A stretch of 64,000 nucleotides of DNA, taken from contig NZ_NIJK01000012.1 in NCBI RefSeq assembly GCF_002836975.1, positions 34,367 to 98,366 of the forward strand. The letters are read 5' to 3'. The position numbers and the translations under genes are program-made. The DNA comes from Shewanella indica. GTDB taxonomy: Bacteria; Pseudomonadota; Gammaproteobacteria; Enterobacterales; Shewanellaceae. A model generated the notes under the pieces. It searched no databases. It had not been told where the DNA came from and saw nothing but the letters and a program-made list of their open reading frames with translations. Positions 15,116-23,000 of the stretch are shown piece after piece. How positions within the stretch are numbered: the stretch's first letter is position 1; each line of letters starts with the position of its first letter.

Positions 15116-15730
15116 ATGGGACTGGAAGCATGCTTGACCGGAGAACATGTGATCCTCGAACCTTTGAGTCAGGATCATCTGCCGGCGCTGTCGTTGGCGG
15201 TTGCCGATGGTGAGTTGTGGCGCTTGTGGTACACCAACGTGCCGCATCCGGATGAGATGAAGGACTATATCCAGCAGGCTTTGGACAGTGAGCAGCGCGG
15301 TGAAGCCTTGGCCTTTGCAGTACGTAGCCGAGACAGCGGTGCAATTGTTGGTTGTACCCGCATTTGCAACTGGGATCAGGCTAACCGACGGCTGGAGATT
15401 GGGTATACCTGGTATGCCAAGAGTGTGCAGCGCAGCGCCATCAATACCGAAACCAAGCTGTTGTTGCTGGAGTACGCCTTTGAGACTCTGGATGTGATGG
15501 CGGTGGAGTTCAGAACCCATTTTCACAACCAGGCTTCGCGGGAGGCCATCACCCGCCTGGGGGCCAAGCAAGATGGCATCTTACGCAATCACAGACTGCT
15601 CAAGGACGGCAGCGTCAGGGATACAGTGGTTTATTCCATCATTGACAGCGAATGGCCAGAGGTGAAGCAAGGCCTCAAGGACAGGCTGGCATTTTACAGT
15701 GATCAGTACCGTGTCGAACTCGCACAGTGA
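15116..15730 (+). CDS. RimJ/RimL-type GNAT acetyltransferase
   Basis: The 204-residue protein resembles the RimJ/RimL subgroup of GNAT acetyltransferases (VILEPLSQDHLPALSLAV at the start; AIVGCTRICNWDQANRRLEI and YTWYAKSVQRSAINTETKLL in the acetyl-CoA region; then the AVEFRTHFHNQASREAITRL block). It probably acetylates an amine on a protein N-terminus or small molecule. AGGGAGG lies eight bases before the ATG. It is followed 44 bases later by another, unrelated GNAT gene. Substrate unknown. Confidence 0.85.
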   Translation: MGLEACLTGEHVILEPLSQDHLPALSLAVADGELWRLWYTNVPHPDEMKDYIQQALDSEQRGEALAFAVRSRDSGAIVGCTRICNWDQANRRLEIGYTWYAKSVQRSAINTETKLLLLEYAFETLDVMAVEFRTHFHNQASREAITRLGAKQDGILRNHRLLKDGSVRDTVVYSIIDSEWPEVKQGLKDRLAFYSDQYRVELAQ

Positions 15731-15774
15731 GTAAGCGCCACTTAGGACAATATTGAATCGAAGGGAAACCATTC

Positions 15775-16230
15775 ATGCTAAAGCAAGTTATTCGGGCACA
15801 GTCACAGGATGCCGAGATTATCTCACCGCTGTTTGATGAGTATCGTCAGTTTTATGGTTATCCCAGCGAGCCCGAACTGGCGTTAAGCTTTATCAGCCAA
15901 AGGCTTAAGCGGGATGAATCCGTGATATTTTATCTGCCGGATGAGCAAAACCAGGCTTTGGGGTTTGTGCAGCTCTATCCCGGCTTTTCTTCGCTGCGGG
16001 CGGCGCAGCTGCTGATCCTCAATGATATTTATGTTACTCAACATGCCAGGTGTGTCGGCATAGGTCGTGCGCTGCTCGATGCCGCGCTGAATTATGCCAA
16101 AGCACAGGGCATTGATGAATTGATCCTCGAAACCCTGCGTAATAACGTCAGGGCGCAGGCGCTCTATGAGTCCATTGGTTTTGTCCGGGACAATGAATTT
16201 TTCCATTACAGTCTGACTCTAAAACCTTGA
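15775..16230 (+). CDS. GNAT-family N-acetyltransferase
   Basis: The 151-residue protein is a compact GNAT domain: LGFVQLYPGFSSLRAAQLLI, then LNDIYVTQHARCVGIGRALL, which contains the acetyl-CoA pyrophosphate loop (R-x-x-G-I-G-x-A), and LETLRNNVRAQALYESIGF, the usual terminal motif. It has no extra domain. It lies 44 bases downstream of another GNAT gene on the same strand; the two may be co-transcribed. The substrate is not predictable. Confidence 0.85.
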   Translation: MLKQVIRAQSQDAEIISPLFDEYRQFYGYPSEPELALSFISQRLKRDESVIFYLPDEQNQALGFVQLYPGFSSLRAAQLLILNDIYVTQHARCVGIGRALLDAALNYAKAQGIDELILETLRNNVRAQALYESIGFVRDNEFFHYSLTLKP

Positions 16231-16285
16231 AATTCATCAGGCACTAAAGTAGCTTGCCTTCATCGATATCAAGAGGATCACCAAG

Positions 16286-16690
16286 ATGTCCCCAAAAACT
16301 GCTTTGTCTGTCGTCGCTGTTATCGGCTTTTTTTCCAGTGCCAATGTGCTCGCCGGCCCCGCCGAGGAGGCCTTTAGCGCCGAGTTGCAACAATGCGCCG
16401 CCTATTATCAGATAAGTTCTGAAGCCATCGGGGCAATGAATGCACCTCAGATGGCCGCCGTTGGAGATAGACTCAAGCAATCTGCCAAGGATGCCGAAGC
16501 TTTAGCCGCCCAGTACAGTTCGGCGCAAGATGCCGAGAAAGGCGTGGCAGCAGCCCGTGCCGAAATGCTGGAAACCATGGGTAACAGCAAGAGTTTGGGC
16601 GGTTTGATGAGCCAATACAAAGACAGCTGTAAAACCATCTTGGCCGAGCCGCAAAAGCGCCTCGACTACTGGATAATGGCTAACATGTGA
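16286..16690 (+). CDS. small secreted/periplasmic protein, unknown function
   Basis: This 134-residue protein begins with a Sec signal peptide (SPKTALSVVAVIGFFSSANV, likely cleaved after LAG). The mature part is helical and Ala/Glu/Gln-rich with two Cys residues (LQQCAAYYQ and YKDSCKTIL), which could form a disulphide. I recognise no named family with confidence. It stands between a GNAT gene and a small membrane protein on the same strand. An AAGAGGATC element upstream of the ATG serves as ribosome-binding site. Confidence 0.7.
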   Translation: MSPKTALSVVAVIGFFSSANVLAGPAEEAFSAELQQCAAYYQISSEAIGAMNAPQMAAVGDRLKQSAKDAEALAAQYSSAQDAEKGVAAARAEMLETMGNSKSLGGLMSQYKDSCKTILAEPQKRLDYWIMANM

Positions 16691-16742
16691 TGCAATAAAA
16701 TGCGGCCGCCGCCTGTCTCTTTGTCCAAGGAAGGGAGGCAAT

Positions 16743-17150
16743 ATGCTTTTGAGTCTGTTACTGGCCGCTTTTATCATCTTGCTCGCGCTCGCGATTGAGT
16801 CCTGGCCCAGGATCCGCTCCTATGCCCGCGAACGCCGGCAAGGCGGCCTGTGGTCACTGGAAAACCATAGCCGCGCCAGCGGCCGTGAACAGCAAGGATG
16901 CTTTGCGGATCTCAGTTTCACACCTTTCCTGCTTACTGCCAGTCTGGCCTTGATAGCCTGCGCATTTGAGTTGATGCCGGAAACTTATGTATTTGGTTTA
17001 ATACTCTTTATTGTTCTCAACCTACTACTCTTGATGGTCTGGCATCTCTATGCCAGACTGCTTGGCGGGCAAAAAAGTGGCCAGAGCCTCTTGCCGCCGC
17101 TGCTTTACGGCCTCGCGGCCCTGTTTGCCTGGATGGGGGCTATGCCGTAA
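16743..17150 (+). CDS. small integral membrane protein, unknown function
   Basis: The 135-residue protein has an N-terminal hydrophobic helix (residues 2-20), a basic cytoplasmic loop (RSYARERRQGGLWSLENHSR) and three further helices (about 55-75, 78-100 and 115-133). AAGGGAGG precedes the ATG. It is 52 bases after the secreted-protein gene and upstream of the ABC transporter genes, but a 260-base gap before the ATPase gene suggests a separate unit. No family is recognised. The gap 17151-17410 holds no gene I can support. Confidence 0.65.
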   Translation: MLLSLLLAAFIILLALAIESWPRIRSYARERRQGGLWSLENHSRASGREQQGCFADLSFTPFLLTASLALIACAFELMPETYVFGLILFIVLNLLLLMVWHLYARLLGGQKSGQSLLPPLLYGLAALFAWMGAMP

Positions 17151-17410
17151 GTCAGGCCCTAAGCCCTATTCCAAGGCAAGAATTCATGAGCCCGGCCCGA
17201 ATTACACCAAGAGGCGTTGCATCGGCCTCAAGCTGTTTGAGGGCATCACAGCATTGGTTCTCGGACGCTGAAATGTCAGCTTACAATTAGCTTGCGGCCC
17301 GGCGCTGGAATTTGGCATTAAATAGGGAACTTGCACCTTTATCCAAGGTTCAAAGCTGCAGACAATAACAAGGAGTGGTTGAGCGCCTGTCGCAATACCC
17401 ACCAAGAGCA

Positions 17411-18091
17411 ATGATAAAGCTTCAACAACTTTGCAAAACCTATCAGATGGGCGACGCCTGTGTGCGTGCGCTCGATGAAGTCAGTTTCGACATTCAAGCC
17501 AATGAATTTGTGGCCATCATGGGGCCTTCAGGTTCAGGCAAGTCGACGCTGATGAATATCATCGGCTGCCTGGATAAACCCAGCAGTGGCAGTTACCTGC
17601 TCAATGGCGAAGAGGTGGGACAACTGGATGACGATGCCTTGTCTGCGGTGCGTAACCGCCAGATAGGTTTCGTATTCCAAAGTTTTCACCTCTTGCCGAG
17701 ACTCACGGCGCTGCAAAATGTGATGCTGCCGCTGCGATACAGCCCAGAAGGGCAGGGCGATGAAACCCACGCCATAGAATTGCTGAGGCGTGTCGGACTG
17801 GGAGAGCGACTGGATCACAGGCCCAACCAACTCTCCGGCGGTCAGCGTCAGCGGGTGGCGATAGCTCGCTCCCTGGTCAATCGCCCGGCCATTTTACTGG
17901 CCGATGAGCCCACCGGGGCGCTGGACAGCAAGACTTCGCTTGAGATCATGGCGCTGTTTACCGAGCTGCATGCCGCAGGGCAAACCATCATTCTGGTGAC
18001 CCACGAAGAGGAAGTGGCCGCTTACGCCCAGCGGGTTATCCGTATGCGTGATGGTTGCCTGCAGAGTGACAGGAGGGCTAATGCGGCCTGA
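17411..18091 (+). CDS. MacB/LolD-type ABC transporter ATPase
   Basis: The 226-residue ATPase carries Walker [10 protein letters not shown] (near residue 40), the Q-loop [14 protein letters not shown], the signature [14 protein letters not shown], Walker [14 protein letters not shown] and the H-loop VTHEEE. These are hallmarks of the MacB/LolD/FtsE group, which drives mechanotransmission rather than substrate import. I use the ATG at 17411, where the product begins [14 protein letters not shown]; an in-frame GTG at 17375 overlaps the AGGAG that would have to serve it. The gene overlaps the next by 11 bases. It powers the permease encoded four genes downstream. Confidence 0.88.
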   Translation: MIKLQQLCKTYQMGDACVRALDEVSFDIQANEFVAIMGPSGSGKSTLMNIIGCLDKPSSGSYLLNGEEVGQLDDDALSAVRNRQIGFVFQSFHLLPRLTALQNVMLPLRYSPEGQGDETHAIELLRRVGLGERLDHRPNQLSGGQRQRVAIARSLVNRPAILLADEPTGALDSKTSLEIMALFTELHAAGQTIILVTHEEEVAAYAQRVIRMRDGCLQSDRRANAA

Positions 18092-19157
18092 TTCTCTTTT
18101 ACTTTTGAGCCTGGCGGTCTCTGGCCTGACTTTTTCAAGCTTGGCTGTTTCAGAAATCGCGATACCGGCGGCGGCCGGCTCGTCTTCTTCGATAGTTTCT
18201 CCATTGGAGCCTTTAACGGACAAGGGAGCGGACGCCAAGTTGCGGCCTGCCGCGCAGCTGCTACTGACAGGTAAAGTCAGTTCCGCCAAGTCGCAGACCT
18301 TCAGCGTCCCCAAGGCCGGTGATGCCTGGCGCTATCAAATTCAGTGGATGTTACCCGAGGGCTCTTTGGTCTCTCCCGGGCAAGTGGTGGTGGTGTTTGA
18401 CAAGAGTCAGGTGGCCAACCAGATAGAACAGTTGGAAGCCAGCATGCTCAGGGTGTCGGCGCAGGAGCAAAGCCAGACCATAGAGCTCAAATCCAAGGTA
18501 TTGCAAGCCAGGTTCGAGCTGAAAAAGCAGTTACTGGAGCAGGAAAAGGCGCAACTGGTGGCGGCCGTGCCGGCAGATTTTATCGCGGCCAAGGAATACG
18601 CCGACAATCAGTTTAAGCTGCTGCAGCTAAATGCCGAGGTGACCAAGGCCAAGCAGGCACTGGCCGAAGCTCTGGATACCGAGAAGGCGACTCTGGCACA
18701 GCTGAAGATTGATAAGGAAAAGGCGGCGCTCGAGTTGGCCCAGGCCTTCAAGGACTTGGACAGCCTGGAGCTGAAAGCCGAAATCGCCGGCCCTTTGCTG
18801 CTTGGACGGGAGCCTTGGAGCAATAAAAAATTCGAGGTGGGAGATACGGTGCAAGTGGGGCGACAAATCGCCACTGTGCCTGCCATGGAAGATCTGGAAG
18901 TGATCGCCTGGGTCAATGAGGTGGATGTGGATCGCCTGAAACCCGGGCAAGCCGTTACCATGCGTCTGGATGCGGAAATTGAGCGCGCCTTTCCCGGACA
19001 AATTGCCAGTATCGGTCGCCAGGCCATCAATCTACCGGCCTGGGGCCGCAGTAACTGGTTTGAAGTGGGGATCCGTTTCAAGGCGCCTGAGGATATCGCC
19101 ATGATCCCCGGCATGAGTGTACTGGTGGAAACCGGAGGCAAACATGAAGCGCTTTAG
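18081..19157 (+). CDS. HlyD/MacA-type membrane fusion protein 1
   Basis: This 358-residue adaptor has a Sec signal peptide at the N-terminus ([18 protein letters not shown]), a lipoyl-like/biotinyl half motif ([20 protein letters not shown]), a long coiled-coil hairpin (about residues 110-240), then the second half motif and beta-barrel domain. It would link the inner-membrane transporter to an outer-membrane channel. AGGAGGG lies five bases before the ATG at 18081. It overlaps both the ATPase gene (11 bases) and the next adaptor (14 bases), so all five genes of this system are translationally coupled. Confidence 0.82.
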   Translation: MRPDSLLLLSLAVSGLTFSSLAVSEIAIPAAAGSSSSIVSPLEPLTDKGADAKLRPAAQLLLTGKVSSAKSQTFSVPKAGDAWRYQIQWMLPEGSLVSPGQVVVVFDKSQVANQIEQLEASMLRVSAQEQSQTIELKSKVLQARFELKKQLLEQEKAQLVAAVPADFIAAKEYADNQFKLLQLNAEVTKAKQALAEALDTEKATLAQLKIDKEKAALELAQAFKDLDSLELKAEIAGPLLLGREPWSNKKFEVGDTVQVGRQIATVPAMEDLEVIAWVNEVDVDRLKPGQAVTMRLDAEIERAFPGQIASIGRQAINLPAWGRSNWFEVGIRFKAPEDIAMIPGMSVLVETGGKHEAL

Positions 19158-20307
19158 TTTGGCCTGGCTGGCACTGCTTGCGCTGAGCGCCTGCAGTGAT
19201 GGGGTGAGCACTCAGGTAGTGCAGGGGCCTTTGAGTCAAAAAATAGAAGTCACCGGCGAGCTGGTGGCGGCCGATACCGTGTCTTTAATGCCGCCTGTGA
19301 TGCGGCGGATCTGGCAATACCAGGTCAAGCAGCTGGCGCCGGAAGGCAGCGAGGTGGAAAGTGGCGAGATGGTGGCTCAGTTGGATACCTCGGAACTGAC
19401 TCAAAGGCTGTCGGTCAAATCGGCCGAGCTTGAGGCTACGGTGCAGGACTTGCAGACCTCCAAGCTGCGTAATGCCAAGAAGATGGAGGAGCTCAAGTTG
19501 CAACTGGCTGAGGCCAAAATGGGTTTGGACAAGGCCGAGCGTAAGTTTGCCCTTTCTGATGACACTGTTGCGGCGCTGGATAAAGAAAAGTACCAGCGTG
19601 ACGCGGTGATCGCCCGTGACAAGGTGGCTCTGGTGCAGCAGCAACTGGTGCTGGAGGCCCAGAGCGCCCGGCAACGGGAAGCCATGCTCGACGGAGACAG
19701 GCAGAAGTTCGCCGCCGAAGTGGCGGCGCTGAAAAAGGGTATCGCCTCGATGACCTTGGTGGCGCCCCGTGCCGGTATGGTGGTTTATGGCAACGATCCT
19801 CAGGGCAACAAGCTCAAAGAGGGCCAATCTGTGTTTGCCGGTGATGTGGTGTTGTCCATTCCTGATCTCGACAGCATGCAGGTCAATATGGCGATCCCTG
19901 AGGTAGAAGCCCGCAGAGTCAAACTGGGCCAGCAACTCAAAATCCGTCTGGATGCCAATCCTGATAAAGTATTTACTGGGAAAATCAAAGAGTTGGGTGC
20001 AGTTTTTCGTAACAAAAGCCAGGAGGTTCCTCTGGTGGTGTTCGATGCGGTTGCCAGCATAGACGAGCCGGATACCGAGTTGATGCGCCCGGGAATGACC
20101 GCCAAGATCAGCATAGAAATTGCCGATGACAGCCAGCGGACTCTGGTGGCTCAGGATGCGGTGCATTATGAGGCCGGTCATCCTTATGTGCTGCTGGACG
20201 GGTTCTTGGGGGCTCGCAAACAGTCGGTGCGGGTCGGTGCCATGGGGGGCGATCAGGTTGAAATACTCTCCGGCTTGCAAGTGGGCGATGAGGTATTGCT
20301 GCCATGA
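19144..20307 (+). CDS. HlyD/MacA-type membrane fusion lipoprotein 2
   Basis: This 387-residue adaptor has a lipoprotein signal ([17 protein letters not shown], Cys17). Domains run lipoyl half (VKQLAPEGSEVESGEMVAQL), coiled-coil hairpin (about residues 95-200), lipoyl half (LVAPRAGMVVYGNDPQGNKL) and the beta-barrel and membrane-proximal domains (LMRPGMTAKISIEI). GGAGG precedes the ATG at 19144. The start lies within the preceding adaptor gene and the stop overlaps the next adaptor by four bases. It is the second of three adaptors for a single transporter, which is unusual. Confidence 0.83.
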   Translation: MKRFSLAWLALLALSACSDGVSTQVVQGPLSQKIEVTGELVAADTVSLMPPVMRRIWQYQVKQLAPEGSEVESGEMVAQLDTSELTQRLSVKSAELEATVQDLQTSKLRNAKKMEELKLQLAEAKMGLDKAERKFALSDDTVAALDKEKYQRDAVIARDKVALVQQQLVLEAQSARQREAMLDGDRQKFAAEVAALKKGIASMTLVAPRAGMVVYGNDPQGNKLKEGQSVFAGDVVLSIPDLDSMQVNMAIPEVEARRVKLGQQLKIRLDANPDKVFTGKIKELGAVFRNKSQEVPLVVFDAVASIDEPDTELMRPGMTAKISIEIADDSQRTLVAQDAVHYEAGHPYVLLDGFLGARKQSVRVGAMGGDQVEILSGLQVGDEVLLP

Positions 20308-21524
20308 AGAATCATTCGCTAATCACCTTTGCCTTGATAATGCAGGCCTTGATAGCCTTGGCCTTGAGTGGCTGCCAACCGAGCAGTAATGATGGTGTGC
20401 TCACCATGACAGTCAGTCGTGGCGAGTTTCAGGTTAATATCCCCGCCAGCGGTGAGCTGGAAGCGGCGCATTCCACTCCCGTGGTGGTGCCCACGGGGTT
20501 ACGTGGGCCTCAGTCCCTGGCCTGGATCCAGAACAACTTTACCCAGGTCAAGGCCGGTGATGTGGTGGCCAGGCTCGATGATACAAGGGAGTCGTTTCGT
20601 TTGCAGATGGAAGCCTTCGACTTTGAGCGCCTGGCGCAGGATGCCAAGATCCAGACAGAGAAAGATCTCACCTTGAGCCAGAGTTTGACTTTGGGAAGCA
20701 AGGTCACAGGTAATGAGCGGCAGTTGGCCGAGCGCTTTTTCAGTGCGGATGAGCGGGTTTACACCAAAATCGATATCATAGATCAGATGCGCAACAAGGA
20801 ATATCTGGATGCCAAGCTGGATTATTTCCAGTGGGGCGGCACTCAGCACCAGGCGCAGGCCGATGCCGAGCAGGCGCTTATCAAGCTGAAACAGAAAGGC
20901 CATCAGGCCAAGATTGACAGGTATCAGGGCAATCTGACACAGATGGAGATTATCGCGCCGCACGACGGGCTGTTTGTCTATCAGGCAGGCTGGGATGGCG
21001 CCTTTCCCGTGGTGGGGGACATGATCTGGTCTGGATTCCCCATAGGCATATTGCCGGATACTTCCGTGATGCAGGCAAGAGTCTATGTGCTTGAATCGGA
21101 AGCTGTGGGGCTGGCCATCGGCAAGCAGGCCACAGTGACTCTGGATGCCTATCCTGAGAGGCCTTTTAGCGGCACTGTGACCCAGGTCGATGCGCTGGCC
21201 AAGCCCAAAGACAGAGATAGCCCGGTGAACTATTTCCAGTTCACCATCAGTCTGGAGCAAACTCTGCCGGCCATTATGCAGCCGGGAAGGCAAGTGAATG
21301 CCAAGGTGCAGGTGCTGGATCTCAATGATGTATTGACTGTGCCCAATCAGGCCCTGTTTCAAAAAGACAGCCGCTACTGGGTGTATCTTAAGCAGGGCGG
21401 CGGCTTTGTGCGCCAGGATGTGACTCCGGGGCACAGATCCCTTAACCGCACTGAAATTACCGCCGGGCTCAATCCCGGTGATGTGATTGCCCTGACAACC
21501 CCACCCAAGAGGAGTCAGCTATGA
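20304..21524 (+). CDS. HlyD/MacA-type membrane fusion lipoprotein 3
   Basis: This 406-residue adaptor has a lipoprotein signal ending ALALSGC (Cys24). It shares the fold of its two upstream neighbours: a lipoyl half (SLAWIQNNFTQVKAGDVVAR), a coiled-coil hairpin, IIAPHDGLFVYQAGW as the second lipoyl half and a barrel domain ending with LNPGDVIAL. Sequence similarity to the other two is low, so this is not a recent duplication. Both ends overlap neighbours by four bases. It probably assembles with them in the periplasm. Confidence 0.83.
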   Translation: MKNHSLITFALIMQALIALALSGCQPSSNDGVLTMTVSRGEFQVNIPASGELEAAHSTPVVVPTGLRGPQSLAWIQNNFTQVKAGDVVARLDDTRESFRLQMEAFDFERLAQDAKIQTEKDLTLSQSLTLGSKVTGNERQLAERFFSADERVYTKIDIIDQMRNKEYLDAKLDYFQWGGTQHQAQADAEQALIKLKQKGHQAKIDRYQGNLTQMEIIAPHDGLFVYQAGWDGAFPVVGDMIWSGFPIGILPDTSVMQARVYVLESEAVGLAIGKQATVTLDAYPERPFSGTVTQVDALAKPKDRDSPVNYFQFTISLEQTLPAIMQPGRQVNAKVQVLDLNDVLTVPNQALFQKDSRYWVYLKQGGGFVRQDVTPGHRSLNRTEITAGLNPGDVIALTTPPKRSQL

Positions 21525-22768
21525 GTCCGGTAATAGGGTTATGGCAAGGATTTATCCAGGCGTTCGATGAGATGCGCCACCACAAACTGCGTACCGCCTT
21601 GACACTGCTGGGGATGATATTCGGTGTCGGCGCCGTTATAGCCATGCTCAGCGTCGGTGAAGGTGCCGAGCGTGAAGCCTTGAAGATGATTGAATCCATG
21701 GGGGTTCGCAATCTGGTGGTCAATAGCCGCAGCAATGACGGCGAGGCGCTGAAATCGATTCGTGAACACAGTGTCGGCCTGAGCCTGCGTGATATCGACA
21801 GTGCCAGAGATACCTTGCCTTTTATCCAGGATTGGGGCGCCGCCAAGGAAGTAAAGGCCTTCAGCCTGTTTTCCGCCGAAGGGCGCAGCGATGCCAGTGT
21901 GATGGGGGTGACTCCCAGCTATTTTGGGCTGACGTCGCTCAAGCTCAATGAAGGGCAGATTTTTACCGAGCAGGATGAGGTCTACTACCGCCAGGTCGCC
22001 GTGTTGGGGCCAGAGGCGGCTCGCAGCCTGTTTCCCAAAGGCGATGCCCTTGGCAAGCACATCAAGATTAACCATCAATGGTTTACCGTGGTGGGTATCT
22101 TGGCCGATGCCAATCGCGGTAAGTCTAAAATCCAGGGCGTCAAGCTTGGGGGCGAGCGCAATCAGGTGTTTATTCCGCTGTCGAGCGCCCTGAAAAAGAT
22201 GCAGTTCAAGGCGCTTGAAGATGAGCTGGACATGATCAAGCTGTCGCTCAGGGAAGAGGTTGAGCCTTCGCTGGCGGCCAAGAGCCTGAATCATCTGTTG
22301 CAGCGCCGTCATGGCGGTGAGAAGGACTATGACATAGTGGTGCCGGCCGACCTTCTGGCCCAACATCAGAAGACGCAACAGATCTTCAATATCGTCATGG
22401 CCTGTGTCGCCGGGATCTCGCTTCTGGTGGGCGGGATTGGCATTATGAACATTATGCTGGCCACCATTTTGGAGCGTACCGCCGAGATAGGTTTGCTGCG
22501 GGCGCTGGGGGCCAGGCGCAAGGATATCGCCCGGCAGTTTTTGATTGAAAGTATCGCTATTTCTGCTACCGGCGGTCTGTTTGGCATAGTTGTGGGGCTG
22601 GGACTGGCGCTGCTTATTTCAACAGCGGCCGGTTGGCCTGTGGCTTGGTCTCCCTTTGCGATACTGCTGGCGCTTGGGGTTTGTATGAGTATCGGGGTCG
22701 GCTTCGGCCTCTATCCGGCGCAGAAGGCGGCCAAACTGGATCCCATAATTGCCTTGCAACGGGACTGA
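21521..22768 (+). CDS. MacB/FtsX-type ABC transporter permease
   Basis: The 415-residue permease has the MacB/FtsX layout: one N-terminal membrane helix (HHKLRTALTLLGMIFGVGAV, about 20-45), a large periplasmic domain (about 50-285, with EDEVYYRQVAVLGPEAARSL) and three C-terminal helices (about 290-405) including GGIGIMNIMLATILERTAEI and LLRALGARRKDI. It lacks the fused ATPase of MacB; that function is supplied by the separate gene at 17411. The stop ends the coupled operon. The outer-membrane channel (TolC-like) is not encoded nearby. Substrate unknown: peptide, antibiotic or lipid. Confidence 0.88.
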   Translation: MSPVIGLWQGFIQAFDEMRHHKLRTALTLLGMIFGVGAVIAMLSVGEGAEREALKMIESMGVRNLVVNSRSNDGEALKSIREHSVGLSLRDIDSARDTLPFIQDWGAAKEVKAFSLFSAEGRSDASVMGVTPSYFGLTSLKLNEGQIFTEQDEVYYRQVAVLGPEAARSLFPKGDALGKHIKINHQWFTVVGILADANRGKSKIQGVKLGGERNQVFIPLSSALKKMQFKALEDELDMIKLSLREEVEPSLAAKSLNHLLQRRHGGEKDYDIVVPADLLAQHQKTQQIFNIVMACVAGISLLVGGIGIMNIMLATILERTAEIGLLRALGARRKDIARQFLIESIAISATGGLFGIVVGLGLALLISTAAGWPVAWSPFAILLALGVCMSIGVGFGLYPAQKAAKLDPIIALQRD

Positions 22769-23000
22769 CAGAGGTTTCTTTCTTCGCTGTCAGAGGTTTT
22801 GGCGCCATGGACGGCGCTCGCAAGGGCGTGTTCTGCAAAAGCGGCAAAGGTTAGACAGGCGCTTTATTGTCATTGTGTCGATGTTCCTCTGGATAGAAAC
22901 TGTCGGCACGCAGGTTCTGCCTACAACTGTGCTGATCTGTTTGATCTTGTGATTAAATATAGGAACCTAATTCTTTCAAGGAAAGCGGGCAGGTCATTTC

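Noticed and set aside
19285..21434. Long minus-strand open frames over the membrane-fusion genes
   Set aside because: They are antisense shadows of three well-supported adaptor genes and lack ribosome-binding sites and domains.
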